Below are positions 16,191 to 25,672 of a stretch of 64,000 nucleotides of DNA, in pieces; within the stretch, counting starts at the first letter, position 1; every line of letters begins with the position of its first letter. The notes beneath the pieces are model-generated. The model worked only from the letters and a program-made list of their open reading frames with translations. It did not search any database and had not been told where the DNA came from. Position numbers and translations under genes: made by a program. The DNA is from an uncultured Sphingomonadaceae bacterium (lineage in GTDB: Bacteria; Pseudomonadota; Alphaproteobacteria; Sphingomonadales; Sphingomonadaceae), in contig CANKZR010000001.1 of NCBI GenBank assembly GCA_947488625.1, positions 124,001 to 188,000 on the forward strand, given 5' to 3'.

Positions 16191-16495
16191 GTTCCGGCAA
16201 AACTCCTGTCTTCTATAGATCGAACGCAACCGTGGGGTTGCAAATTCAGGAATATCCTGCGTCCTAGATGCGCACGTACGGTTCTGAGACAAGGCACCCC
16301 GGTCTTCGGCGTAGATCGCGTTTCTTCACGCCCTGCGCGATGATTGGCCAGCAGTCCAGACCATACGCCAGGCGATGGCGCAATATGCCGACAATTCATA
16401 GGCCCCGCCTGCACAGTTGATAATAGGGCGTGACACCCGAACATTGTGCATGAGAATGACCGCTGGAACTTTCAGAAAGACGAAATTCGAGAGGA
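16191..16495. other. Divergent intergenic region folD / hydrolase
   Basis: 305 bases with no gene I can support. It holds the promoters of both divergent genes. One short hairpin (GCAACC at 16226-16231 with GGTTGC at 16236-16241) lies close to folD. I see no further motif. Confidence 0.4.
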
Positions 16496-17206
16496 ATGCC
16501 AAAGATGCTGATGTTTTTACCCGGTCTCATCTGCGATACGCGCATCTTTGCAGCGCAGCAGTCGGCCTTTCCGGATGGGTGGGTTCTGGATGGGTACGGC
16601 ATGGCAGATACGCTGACCGAGATGGCACGGATCGTCCTTGCCAAGGCGGATGAGCGAGGGGCGGACAAGCTCGACCTGTTCGGCCATTCCATGGGCGGGC
16701 GGGTGGCGATGGAAATCGTTCGTCTCGCACCGGATCGCGTGAGGCGTCTGGCGCTGGTTTCTACCGGCATCCATCCGGCTGGAGGGAAGGAGCCCGCCCA
16801 GCGCGCTGCCTTGCAGCAAATCGGTTACGAAGACGGTTTCGAAGCGCTGGTGGACACCTGGTTGCCCCCGATGGTGGCAGATGCGAACCGCGATACGCCT
16901 GCATATACCGAGATGCGCGAGATGTGCCTGTCGAATGGTCAGGCCGTGTTCGATGCCCAGATCAAGGCGCTGCTAAACCGTGCGCCCTTCGACGATCTGT
17001 TGGCGGGGCTGACCTGCCCGACGCTCGTAATGACGGGTGAACTGGATGCCTGGGCACCGCCCTCGCAGCATGAAGCCATCGCCGCAAAGGCCGCCAATTC
17101 GCATCTGGTTATCGTGCCGGGCGCCGGGCACATGATCCAGGTGGAGGCCCCCGACGCGGTGAACGCGGCGATATCGGATTGGCTCGCGATGCCTGCAGCT
17201 GGCTGA
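16496..17206 (+). CDS. Alpha/beta hydrolase
   Basis: A 236-residue alpha/beta hydrolase fold protein. The nucleophile elbow is LFGHSMGGRVA (Ser within GHSMG), the acid is the Asp in MTGELDAWAPP and the catalytic His is in PGAGHMIQVEAP. It belongs to the esterase/carboxylesterase-like group; substrate cannot be told. It starts at the ATG at 16496; a second Met lies three codons on. No lid domain of unusual size. It stands alone, 78 bases before a secreted protein gene on the same strand. Confidence 0.85.
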   Translation: MPKMLMFLPGLICDTRIFAAQQSAFPDGWVLDGYGMADTLTEMARIVLAKADERGADKLDLFGHSMGGRVAMEIVRLAPDRVRRLALVSTGIHPAGGKEPAQRAALQQIGYEDGFEALVDTWLPPMVADANRDTPAYTEMREMCLSNGQAVFDAQIKALLNRAPFDDLLAGLTCPTLVMTGELDAWAPPSQHEAIAAKAANSHLVIVPGAGHMIQVEAPDAVNAAISDWLAMPAAG

Positions 17207-17284
17207 AGCGATTTGAGAACACGGCACATCATGCAAAGACACGTGCGACCGGTTGCCCCCTTTTGCTTGCGGCGAGGGCGCAAC

Positions 17285-17911
17285 ATGCGCCATGCGTTTC
17301 AAATGCCTGTACGTTTCTTGCTAAGCCTCGCTGCGTTGTTGTTGCACGCACCCCTTCTCGCCAATGATGGCGAGGCCACGCTGGAGGGGCATTGGGCCTT
17401 TCGCATAGACGAAGCGACGATTTTCGTTTTTGCGCTGGATGAACGTGACGAGCAGGACGGCGGCGGCTGGGAAGGCAACTGGACCCGGCCGGAAACCGTT
17501 ACCAGCAACGGGATGGTGTTTCGCAACATGAGCGGCCGGCAGACCGTTGTTCCGATGGAGGCGATCCAGCGCCGGGACGCGGTGCAACTTACGTTCGAAG
17601 GGCCGCAGGCCGATGGTCGCCGCGACATTCTGCAATTTCGCCTGACGGGTGAGAACCAGGCCCGGCTCGACTATATCGGTATCGAAGGCGAACCGTTCCC
17701 GCTGATCCGGGTACAGCCCGATACGCCGCTGGGGCCGTTCGACCCGATGCGTATCTACGATCGCGACAATGCGATTGTACAGGCGGAGTTCGGTAGCGAG
17801 GAAGAATCGCCGGAATCGCCGGCTGTGATGGACGCCAACGAAAGCGAAACCGCGCCGGAAGACGAGGATGCGCCATCTCGTATCGATAAAGATTTTCTCG
17901 ACGGGCTCTGA
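17285..17911 (+). CDS. Secreted or periplasmic hypothetical protein
   Basis: A 208-residue protein from the ATG at 17285; MPVRFLLSLAALLLHAPLLA then forms a signal peptide with a likely cut before NDGEATLEG. The mature part has beta-rich sequence (GHWAFRIDEATIFVFALDER, MVFRNMSGRQTVVPMEAIQ) and an acidic, Ser/Glu-rich tail of about 40 residues, ending IDKDFLDGL. Starts upstream (17213, 17231) would add Arg-rich residues in front of the signal. A start at 17303 is also possible. I recognise no family. Confidence 0.65.
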   Translation: MRHAFQMPVRFLLSLAALLLHAPLLANDGEATLEGHWAFRIDEATIFVFALDERDEQDGGGWEGNWTRPETVTSNGMVFRNMSGRQTVVPMEAIQRRDAVQLTFEGPQADGRRDILQFRLTGENQARLDYIGIEGEPFPLIRVQPDTPLGPFDPMRIYDRDNAIVQAEFGSEEESPESPAVMDANESETAPEDEDAPSRIDKDFLDGL

Positions 17912-18108
17912 GCCTGACAGGTTTGCTGGCATTGGCTATAATTCCAGCGCGCGTTTCGGCCACTTCAGCGGCGCGATCCCTGGATACCGCGACGGCACTT
18001 CAGACCGACATCCCGGTTGCTACTCCCGAAACCATTAGGGAATACTGCTACTGGTTTGTATACGTTGTCTGATTGCCCTGTGTCCCAGGGCGAGGACTGG
18101 GACATATC

Positions 18109-19122
18109 ATGTACAGACTGGCTGGTTTCGATGTCCCCCAGCGCTTTAGCGCGCCGTATATCCGTGTGCTGGTGCAATGTGCCTTCGGTCTTGGCTGCAC
18201 GCTGGCGATGATCGGGTTGCGCACTTTCCTCGACCTATGGGCCGCCACGGCAGGCCCGTTCGCCCTGGTGTATCCCACTGTCCTGATCGCCACGCTCTAC
18301 GGCCATTGGAAGGCCGGTGCCGTGACTTTTGTCTCCAGCTTCGCTTGGGCCTGGTATTTCGTGCTTCCGGCCTCCCGCAGTTTCAACTTCGAATTGGCGA
18401 CCGATGCTTCGCGCGTGGCCATAAATGCAGCCGCCGTGCTGGTGGTATTGCTGTTTGCAGAAAGTTTTCGCCGCGCCGTGGTAACGGCCATAGCGCAGCG
18501 GGACGAACAGATCGCGCGCGCCACGATGCTGCAGCAGGAACTGGAGCACCGAACGAAAAACAACTTTGCCCTGGCAGCCAGCCTGCTGGAAATGCAAAAG
18601 CGTCGCGAGCAAATTCCCGAAGTCGCCAGCGCGCTCGAGCAGGCCATTACCCGCATTCATTCATTTTCTTCTGCCTATTCCAACCTGGCCTTGCGACAGG
18701 GGGAAGGGGCGATGGTGGCCATGCAGGACTACCTTGTAGATCTGGTGGACCGGGTGACGCGGGGCGCTTTTCTCGACAACGTGAAAGTAGAAGTCGACGT
18801 GAGCAGCGACAATGCGATCATGCCGCGTGAAGTGGCTGTTGCCATCGGCCTGTTCACCAACGAGGCCCTTACGAACTGTGCCAAGTATGCCTTCCCCGAG
18901 GGCCGGGACGGTACGGTGAAAGTTCACTTTGAAAGTACGGGCGACGAATGGTCGCTTTCCATTCAGGACGATGGCATCGGAACGGCAGCAATGCGAAATG
19001 GCTCCTCCGGTATTGGAGAGCGCCTTTTTGCTGCATTCGCACAGCAAGCGGGTGGACATTACCATGTCGACGCCAAGTCGACGGGACGATCGCTGCATCT
19101 CGCCAGCCAGAAACTCAACTGA
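18109..19122 (+). CDS. Membrane-bound HisKA_2-type sensor histidine kinase
   Basis: A 337-residue kinase. The N-terminal part (residues about 15-120) has several hydrophobic helices resembling the DUF4118 membrane sensor of KdpD-like kinases (GPFALVYPTVLIATLYGHWKA). The phosphoacceptor motif is ELEHRTKNNF with His147, followed by an HATPase domain with NEALTNCAKYAF and SIQDDGIGT. HisKA_2 kinases are typical of Alphaproteobacteria, and some act in the PhyR/EcfG general stress response. No response regulator lies next to it, so it is an orphan kinase. Confidence 0.88.
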   Translation: MYRLAGFDVPQRFSAPYIRVLVQCAFGLGCTLAMIGLRTFLDLWAATAGPFALVYPTVLIATLYGHWKAGAVTFVSSFAWAWYFVLPASRSFNFELATDASRVAINAAAVLVVLLFAESFRRAVVTAIAQRDEQIARATMLQQELEHRTKNNFALAASLLEMQKRREQIPEVASALEQAITRIHSFSSAYSNLALRQGEGAMVAMQDYLVDLVDRVTRGAFLDNVKVEVDVSSDNAIMPREVAVAIGLFTNEALTNCAKYAFPEGRDGTVKVHFESTGDEWSLSIQDDGIGTAAMRNGSSGIGERLFAAFAQQAGGHYHVDAKSTGRSLHLASQKLN

Positions 19123-19235
19123 GTCTATTTCGATGTACGCTTGCCCGCCTCAGGAAATCGGGCGCGGGAGGCGGTCTGGCAGCGCAGGCTCCGCCAACGC
19201 GGTGGCGGCAACCCAGAGGGTCGCCGCCGGCGATG

Positions 19236-19658
19236 CTACATTACGTCTTCATCGGTCTCGGCTGCAGGTGTGACGGTGATCGTGTTACCATCGTCCATCG
19301 TCAGCGTTCGCGTTCCGTCCTCGTCCGGTGCACCGACCGTATAGCAAGTCGGATTCTGGGCTTCGTCGGCCTGCCAGCATGATTGTTCGGCCCCGAAGGT
19401 CCAGTTGCCATCGACGGACGTGCCGTCGGCCATTTCTGCTGTATAGGTGCCGTCCGGATTATTGGTGGTGACACCCGGAGTACCGTCTGGATAGGTCACG
19501 TCCCAGCGTCCGACATAGGCCTCCATCGTTTCCCCGTTGGCATCCGTCAGGGCGACCTCTTCCTGGGCTACCGGTTCGTCGATCACTTCTTCTTCGGCTT
19601 CCGAGGTGCAGGCCCCAAGCAGCGCGGCGGCAGCGGCGACGTAAATGATCTTGTGCAT
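19236..19658 (-). CDS. Small acidic lipoprotein, hypothetical
   Basis: A 140-residue protein with a signal peptide and lipobox LLGAC (MHKIIYVAAAAALLGACTSE), an acidic Glu-rich linker and a small beta-rich domain (GRWDVTYPDGTPGVTTNNPD, GNWTFGAEQSCWQAD, CYTVGAPDEDGTRTLTMDD). Two Cys in the domain may form a disulphide. The ATG ending at 19658 is preceded by a GAGAGAGAT-type ribosome site; the longer frame would add 20 residues before the signal. Similar short lipoproteins are common in sphingomonads; function unknown. Confidence 0.75.
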   Translation of the reverse strand: MHKIIYVAAAAALLGACTSEAEEEVIDEPVAQEEVALTDANGETMEAYVGRWDVTYPDGTPGVTTNNPDGTYTAEMADGTSVDGNWTFGAEQSCWQADEAQNPTCYTVGAPDEDGTRTLTMDDGNTITVTPAAETDEDVM

Positions 19659-19853
19659 GTAATCTCTCTCCTTCGTCAAATGACCCCGAGCGCAGGCATA
19701 GCGTAAACATTTGCTCAAGTCGCTCCCCGATCAATCCGGGCCTGTTGAATACGCACGACCGCCCCTTCCAGGCGAAGTGATGCCACAGGCGGGGTGACCT
19801 GTCAGGCATTCGTCGCTAAGGGCGCGGACAAAATCAATCCGGATGACATGCTC

Positions 19854-21860
19854 ATGAAATACCTCCTGCTGGCCAGTGCTACAGCTGCCCTCATCAGCCC
19901 TGCCGCCCATGCGCAGGACGAGAACGACGAAAACGCGATCATCGTGCTGGGAGAAGGCTTGCCCGATACGCCCGGCGTCCCCGCCTATTCGGTGATCGAG
20001 CTGGAGCGGGAACAGATCGTCACCACCGGTTCCGGCACGTTCGAGGATGCGCTGGCCAATGTCGCAGGTTTCCAGCAGTTTCGCCGTTCCGACAGCCGCA
20101 GTTCCAACCCCACTGCGCAAGGTGCCACGCTGCGTGCGCTGGGCGGCAACGCCTCGAGCCGCGCGCTGGTCTTGTTGGACGGTGTGCCGATGACCGACCC
20201 GTTCTTCGGCTATGTCCCCTTCAATGCCATCGCACCCGAACGCCTTTCGTCCGTCCGGGTAACGCGTGGCGGTGGTTCCGGTCCGTTCGGATCGGGCGCG
20301 CTGGCAGGAACGATCGAGGTGCATAGCGCAAACGCACGGGAACTGGGCCTGCTGACAGCACAGGCGCTGGTAAACGATCGCGGTGGGACCCAGGCATCGC
20401 TTACTGCGGCACCTTCCTGGGACAATGGCTATGCCGTTGCCAGCGGGCGCTGGGACCGGGGCAAGGGCTTCTTCACTACGCCGGAGGAAGACCGTGACCC
20501 CGCCAGTTCTCGCGCCGCTTATGACAGTTGGTCCGCCAGCGGGCGCGTTGTGCAGCAGCTTGGCGAAGATGTGGAAGTGCAGCTTCGCGGCCTTGCGTTC
20601 GAGGACAACCGCACGCTGCGTTTCGACGGCGCGGACAGCCGTGTTCGTGGAGAGGACGTGTCATTGCGGGTGGTATCGCGTGGCGAATGGCAGGTGGATG
20701 CGCTGGCCTATGCCCAGTGGCGTAATTTCAGCAATGTCGTGATCTCCTCTTCTCGCTTCGTAAAGGTGCTGGACCAGAAGGACACGCCTGCCACCGGTCT
20801 TGGCGGCAAGATCGAGGTGCGTCCGCCCCTGGGTGAAAACCACACGCTGCGGATCGGTGCCGACTACCGGCGCAGCGAGGGCGACCTGTTTGAAGACAGC
20901 TTTTCAGCCTTCTCCGGCAACCTTACAGAGAACCGCTTTGCCGGAGGCAGGAACACCGACCTGGGCCTGTTCGTGGATCATGACTGGAATTACGGCCCGA
21001 TCACGCTGACAGGTGGGCTGCGCGCGGACCGCTATACTATCGAGGATGGCTTCTACCGCGCGCTTGCTGCCGATGGCGCGGTTGTGCGCGATGATATCTA
21101 TGCCGACCGGTCCGACTGGGAAGTCACCTGGCGTGCCGGTGCACGCTTGCAGATGGATCCCAATCTTACCCTACGTGCGGCGGCCTATAGCGGCTTCCGC
21201 CTTCCCACGATCAACGAACTCTACCGCCCCTTCGTGGTCTTTCCCGTGGTTACGCTGGCCAATGCTGAACTGGAGCCGGAGCGACTGGAAGGCTGGGAAT
21301 TCGGCATGGACTTCCAGGCTGCCGACTATCTGGCGTTGTCAGCCACTTTCTTTGATAACAAGGTTGAGAACGCCATCGCCAATGTGACGCTAGAGCCGAA
21401 CCTGCGCCAGCGCCGCAACCTCGATGCGATCGATGCGCAGGGACTGGAACTGGCGGCCGCGCTGGACCTTGGCCGGTTCGATTTTGCCGGAACGCTGGTG
21501 TTCACCGCCCCCGAGATCGAAGGCACCGGTCCTGCCAGCGTGCTGGATGGCAACCTGCCGCCGCAAACGCCCACTTTCGCGGCTAGCGCCACGGCAAGCT
21601 GGGAGCCCGTCGAGGGCGCGCTTTTCGCAGCGACTCTACGCCACGTCGGCAAGCAATTCGAAAGCGACCAAGAAACGGAGCCGCTGCCCGCTGCAACCAC
21701 CCTGGACCTGTTCGCTCAAGCGCCTCTCTTTGGTCAGCTATCGGGCGTTGCGCGGGTGGAGAACCTGCTGGATGAGACCATCGTTACCCGCAACAGCGGC
21801 GGGGCTATCGATATCGGCACACCGCGAACATTCTGGATCGGGCTGCGATACGGGTTCTGA
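19854..21860 (+). CDS. TonB-dependent receptor, BtuB-like
   Basis: A 668-residue outer-membrane receptor. Signal peptide MKYLLLASATAALISPAAHA, a possible TonB box around AIIVLGEG, a plug domain (NVAGFQQFRRSDSRSSNPTA, LVLLDGVPMTDPFFGYVPF, VRVTRGGGSGPFGSGALAG) and a 22-strand barrel ending in the Bam signal RYGF. Length and plug resemble BtuB-type cobalamin receptors, but no cobalamin riboswitch is present upstream, so the substrate is open (cobalamin, metal-chelate or other). Upstream in-frame starts at 19794 and 19848 are less likely. Confidence 0.85.
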   Translation: MKYLLLASATAALISPAAHAQDENDENAIIVLGEGLPDTPGVPAYSVIELEREQIVTTGSGTFEDALANVAGFQQFRRSDSRSSNPTAQGATLRALGGNASSRALVLLDGVPMTDPFFGYVPFNAIAPERLSSVRVTRGGGSGPFGSGALAGTIEVHSANARELGLLTAQALVNDRGGTQASLTAAPSWDNGYAVASGRWDRGKGFFTTPEEDRDPASSRAAYDSWSASGRVVQQLGEDVEVQLRGLAFEDNRTLRFDGADSRVRGEDVSLRVVSRGEWQVDALAYAQWRNFSNVVISSSRFVKVLDQKDTPATGLGGKIEVRPPLGENHTLRIGADYRRSEGDLFEDSFSAFSGNLTENRFAGGRNTDLGLFVDHDWNYGPITLTGGLRADRYTIEDGFYRALAADGAVVRDDIYADRSDWEVTWRAGARLQMDPNLTLRAAAYSGFRLPTINELYRPFVVFPVVTLANAELEPERLEGWEFGMDFQAADYLALSATFFDNKVENAIANVTLEPNLRQRRNLDAIDAQGLELAAALDLGRFDFAGTLVFTAPEIEGTGPASVLDGNLPPQTPTFAASATASWEPVEGALFAATLRHVGKQFESDQETEPLPAATTLDLFAQAPLFGQLSGVARVENLLDETIVTRNSGGAIDIGTPRTFWIGLRYGF

Positions 21861-21895
21861 AACACGTAACGGTGCGCTACCAGCGCGAGGTCAGC

Positions 21896-23407
21896 CTAGC
21901 CCGCCGCGCCGTTAACCTGCCCAACCGTCATCGTGTGCTTGAGGCCAAGCCAGTCGGCAAGGTTGGCCAGTTCGGATTCCACGCTGTCCGCCATCATGTG
22001 CGCGCGGTCTTCATCGAAGCGCAGGACAAGCATCTTGCCCTCGCGCCGCAGCGCACTGCCGAGCAGCGAAATGCGCGTACCCGCCCCGATCTTGCGGCAC
22101 AGCCTGTTGGCGAGGCCCCAGGCTGACGCGCGGCGCAATTGATCTTCCGTCGCCATGCGCAGATACTGCGGTACGATCTTCGGTTGGGCGCAACTTGCCC
22201 GCAGGCTCTGTGCGATCATGGCGCGCCCGGTATGGTCCAGCCCAACCCAGCGCTTTTCCAGCGCCCAGTCGGTGGAATGGTCGATACGCAGGTTCGGTTC
22301 GATCCGGGCCGCTGCCGCCGCCAGCAAGGTGGCCGCCAGGCGAATACGCTCACTGCCCCTGTTCCGACCGTCAACAGCTTCGGCGGTCCAGGCCGCCGCA
22401 AGCGTGGCATCGGTAATATCCGCGCCGCGCGGCGTGGCGAAATGCGTGACGGCGGAAAGCAGCGGGTCCTGCTCTCTCGCAACTTCGCTGAGGCCGGAGA
22501 ACAGCACGCCCTCCCGCAATCCCCAGGCCGAGATAACCAGGGCTTCGGGCTCAAGTTCGCGCAGCATCACCCGCAGCATTGCCGCCGCATCGGGAAGTCC
22601 GGCTGCGCGGTTGGAAGATATGCCGGGAATGGAGGAGAGTTTGTCGGGGTCAGCCTTGATGAGCCTTTTGGCGACCTTGTCGGCGTCCTCGACCGGGAGG
22701 CAGAAAGCCTGCGGATCGTGCACGGGATACCTGGCGTTGTGCATGGCGAAATTGGCAAGTGCCCTCCAGGTTCCGCCGACAAGGTACAGCGGGCCGTCCT
22801 GCTCCACTGCAAACCGTGCTGCCTGCAATTGCTTCTTCACCGCCTTGCGAAATGTAGCAGGGCCATCACCGCGCAACGCGGGCAGGCGCAGTGTTCCTAG
22901 CGGCAGGCTGACGCCGTCGTGGAAGTCGCCGCCCTCTATGCCGACCAGTTCGAGGCTGCCCCCGCCAAGATCGGCGACGACGCCCTTTGCACCAGGGAAC
23001 GCCCCGATTACGCCGAAAGCGGAAGTGGTGGCTTCCTCCACACCGCTGAGCACGCGCGGTTCAAGCCCCAGCGCCCGGACCTTCTTGATGAACTTTGCGC
23101 CATTGCTGGCATCACGGGCTGCTGCGGTGGCAACCGTGGAGACATCGCTGACACCAAGATCGCGCAGGATTGCAGCGAAGCGTGCAAGCCCGGCTAGCGC
23201 CATCTCTTCAGCCTCTTTCGGGATGGTGCCGTTTGCGGCGAGATCGCGGCCAAGGCGGGCGGTAACTTTCTCGTTCAGCCAGACATTGGGTGCGCGCTTG
23301 GGTCCGGAATAGACAACCAGCCGCACGGTGTTGGAGCCGATATCGATGACGCCGCGATCGGGAACTTCAATATGCGGATTGCCGCGCTTCGCCGATGCTG
23401 CGGTCAT
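21896..23407 (-). CDS. ppx: Exopolyphosphatase / Ppx-GppA phosphatase
   Basis: A 503-residue member of the Ppx/GppA family with the sugar kinase/Hsp70/actin fold: GVIDIGSNTVRLVVYSG (phosphate loop 1), ATAAARDASNG, SGVEEATTSAFGVIGAF and GVVADLGGGSLELVGIEGG (loop 2). A C-terminal HD-like helical domain follows. It degrades polyphosphate or pppGpp. Its ATG overlaps the ppk1 stop (23404-23407), so synthesis of polyphosphate kinase and phosphatase is coupled. Confidence 0.93.
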   Translation of the reverse strand: MTAASAKRGNPHIEVPDRGVIDIGSNTVRLVVYSGPKRAPNVWLNEKVTARLGRDLAANGTIPKEAEEMALAGLARFAAILRDLGVSDVSTVATAAARDASNGAKFIKKVRALGLEPRVLSGVEEATTSAFGVIGAFPGAKGVVADLGGGSLELVGIEGGDFHDGVSLPLGTLRLPALRGDGPATFRKAVKKQLQAARFAVEQDGPLYLVGGTWRALANFAMHNARYPVHDPQAFCLPVEDADKVAKRLIKADPDKLSSIPGISSNRAAGLPDAAAMLRVMLRELEPEALVISAWGLREGVLFSGLSEVAREQDPLLSAVTHFATPRGADITDATLAAAWTAEAVDGRNRGSERIRLAATLLAAAAARIEPNLRIDHSTDWALEKRWVGLDHTGRAMIAQSLRASCAQPKIVPQYLRMATEDQLRRASAWGLANRLCRKIGAGTRISLLGSALRREGKMLVLRFDEDRAHMMADSVESELANLADWLGLKHTMTVGQVNGAAG

Positions 23408-25587
23408 ACCGCTCCCTTGCGCAGGGTGAGTTTGGGAACGCGGTCTTCCTTCAGCGCGCCGCCACGTCCTGATAGCGAGGGATTGGTCATGAAATAGTCG
23501 TGGCAGTTGAAACCGTCGTCCTCAACCCCCGGATCGCTTTCGACCCTCTGGTATTCCCCCGTTTCGCCATCCAGCAGCCAGCTTTGCTCCGTATCGAGGA
23601 GGTTGGCGAGCAACACCTGCTCGAGGATCTGGTCATGTACGGTTTCGTTGGTGATGGGCACCAGAGCCTCCACCCGACGGTAAAGGTTGCGGTCCATCAC
23701 GTCGGCGCTGGAAATATACACCTTGGCCTTGTCGCTGGGCAGGATTTCTCCATTGCCGAAGGCATAGACGCGGCTGTGCTCCAGGAAACGACCGATGATC
23801 GACTTGACCGTGATATTTTCCGAAAGGCCTGGCACACCGGGGCGAAGGCAGCAGATACCCCTGCACACCAACACCACTTGAACGCCGGCCTGGCTTGCCT
23901 CGTACAGTTTGTCGATAATGCGTTTTTCTGTGATCTGATTCACCTTCCACCAGATCGTGGCAGGCTTGCCGTCCCTGGCCAGCGCAATCTCGCGTTCGAT
24001 GTCGTCCAGCAGCGTTTCCAAGAGGTTCAGCGGGGAGATCGCCAGTTTCTCCATCTCTTGCGGCTCTACGTAACCGGTGATGAAGTTGAATAGCTTGGAC
24101 GCATCGCGCGCCAGCGCCGGATCGGCCGTGAAGTAACTGAGATCGGTATAGATCTTGGTCGTCACGGGATGGTAATTGCCCGTGCCGAAATGGCAATAGG
24201 TGCGATAACCGCCTTCCTCCTGCCGCACGACCATGCTGATCTTGGCATGGGTCTTCCAGTCGATGAAGCCGTATATTACCTGTACGCCGGCGCGTTCCAG
24301 TTCGCCCGCCCATTTGAGGTTCTGCTCCTCGTCAAAGCGGGCTTTGAGTTCCACCACCGCGGTGACGGACTTGCCGTTCTCCGCTGCCCGGGTCAGCGCA
24401 TTGATGACCGGCGACTGCTGGCCAGCGCGATACAATGCCTGCTTGATCGATATGACATTGGGATCGCTTGCCGCCTGCCGCAGGAAGTCCACCACCACCT
24501 CGAAACTCTCGTAAGGGTGGTGGATGACGATGTCCTTCTCGTGCACGGCGGCGAAGACGTCGCCGTCATGTTCCATCACCCGTTCGGGATAGCGCGGCGA
24601 ATATGGCGTGAACTTCAGGTCGGGCCGATCCTCCTTTACGACTTCCTCCAACCCGGCGATGCCCAGCATGCCGCTGGTCTTGGTGATGAAGGCCTGTTCC
24701 AGTTCCAGCTTGTCGCGCAGCAATTCCTCGGCCTGGGAATCGAAGTTCTCGTCGATTTCCAGCATGATCACCTGGCCGCGGCGGCGGCGCTGAATGGCGC
24801 TGCGGAAATAGCGCACGAGGTCTTCGGCTTCTTCTTCTATCTCGATATCGCTGTCGCGCAGGATGCGGAACACGCCGTCCCCGGTGATATCGAAGCCGGG
24901 AAACATCAGCTCGGCATAGCGGCAGATGAGGCTTTCCACGGCCACGTAGATCGCCTCGTCTCCGGGAATGCGCACGAAACGTGGCAGGGCGCTGGGAATC
25001 AGCACCATCTCCACCAGCTGGCTGCCATCTTCTTTGCGGGTAAGGTTGAACAGCGCACCAAGGCCGCGGTTGGCGACAAAAGGGAAGGGGTGAGCGGGGT
25101 CAATCGCCTGAGGAGTAATCACCGGCATGATGTGATCGAGGAAATATTGCCGCAGCCATTTCTCGGATGGCGCATCGAGCCGGTCTTCGCCCTTGATATG
25201 GATGCCCTGCTCGGCCAGCAGCGGACGCAATTCGTCGAGAAAGGTCTGCTGGCGCTTTTCCAGTTCGCGATATTTCTTGCTGGTGACGGAAAGCTGCTGC
25301 TTCGGCGTGCGGCCGTCGAGAGACATCTCTGCAACCTCGCTGCGCACCTGCCCCACCAGCCCGGCAACGCGGATCATCATGAATTCGTCCAGATTGCTGC
25401 CCGAGATCGACAGGAATCGCAGACGTTCCAGCAGCGGATAAGAGCTGCGGCTGGCCTCTGCCAGAACGCGTTCGTTGAACGACAACCACGACATCTCGCG
25501 GTTGAAATAGCGATCTTCGGGTGAAAGCAGTTCGGGGTCCGTCTTGTTCACGGAAGAAGGCTCTGCAGATTCCGGGGCGATGCTCAT
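23404..25587 (-). CDS. ppk1: Polyphosphate kinase 1
   Basis: A 727-residue PPK1 with an N-terminal domain containing FNREMSWLSFNERVLAEA, then the catalytic phospholipase-D-like domains. The segment YCHFGTGNYHPVTTKIYTDL carries the expected phospho-His region, and RNLYRRVEALVPI and SSADVMDRN are also conserved. PPK1 makes polyphosphate from ATP. The gene lies 85 bases downstream of virB11 on the same strand with no clear terminator between, so some readthrough from the T4SS operon is possible. Confidence 0.97.
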   Translation of the reverse strand: MSIAPESAEPSSVNKTDPELLSPEDRYFNREMSWLSFNERVLAEASRSSYPLLERLRFLSISGSNLDEFMMIRVAGLVGQVRSEVAEMSLDGRTPKQQLSVTSKKYRELEKRQQTFLDELRPLLAEQGIHIKGEDRLDAPSEKWLRQYFLDHIMPVITPQAIDPAHPFPFVANRGLGALFNLTRKEDGSQLVEMVLIPSALPRFVRIPGDEAIYVAVESLICRYAELMFPGFDITGDGVFRILRDSDIEIEEEAEDLVRYFRSAIQRRRRGQVIMLEIDENFDSQAEELLRDKLELEQAFITKTSGMLGIAGLEEVVKEDRPDLKFTPYSPRYPERVMEHDGDVFAAVHEKDIVIHHPYESFEVVVDFLRQAASDPNVISIKQALYRAGQQSPVINALTRAAENGKSVTAVVELKARFDEEQNLKWAGELERAGVQVIYGFIDWKTHAKISMVVRQEEGGYRTYCHFGTGNYHPVTTKIYTDLSYFTADPALARDASKLFNFITGYVEPQEMEKLAISPLNLLETLLDDIEREIALARDGKPATIWWKVNQITEKRIIDKLYEASQAGVQVVLVCRGICCLRPGVPGLSENITVKSIIGRFLEHSRVYAFGNGEILPSDKAKVYISSADVMDRNLYRRVEALVPITNETVHDQILEQVLLANLLDTEQSWLLDGETGEYQRVESDPGVEDDGFNCHDYFMTNPSLSGRGGALKEDRVPKLTLRKGAV

Positions 25588-25672
25588 GGCGCCTCAAACG
25601 CTCCTGCTAGGGGTGTGATGCTGTTACCCGAACGGGGAAACGGTGAAAAGGATCAGCGGCCGACGCCCACGG

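Noticed and set aside
19741-19853. Possible cobalamin riboswitch before the BtuB-like receptor
   Set aside because: A GTGACCTGTC segment recalls the B12 box, but the rest of the aptamer core is missing; I only see a short hairpin.
24169-25524. 451-residue plus-strand frame across ppk1
   Set aside because: Antisense shadow; composition rich in His, Gln and Leu as expected from complementing PPK1 codons.
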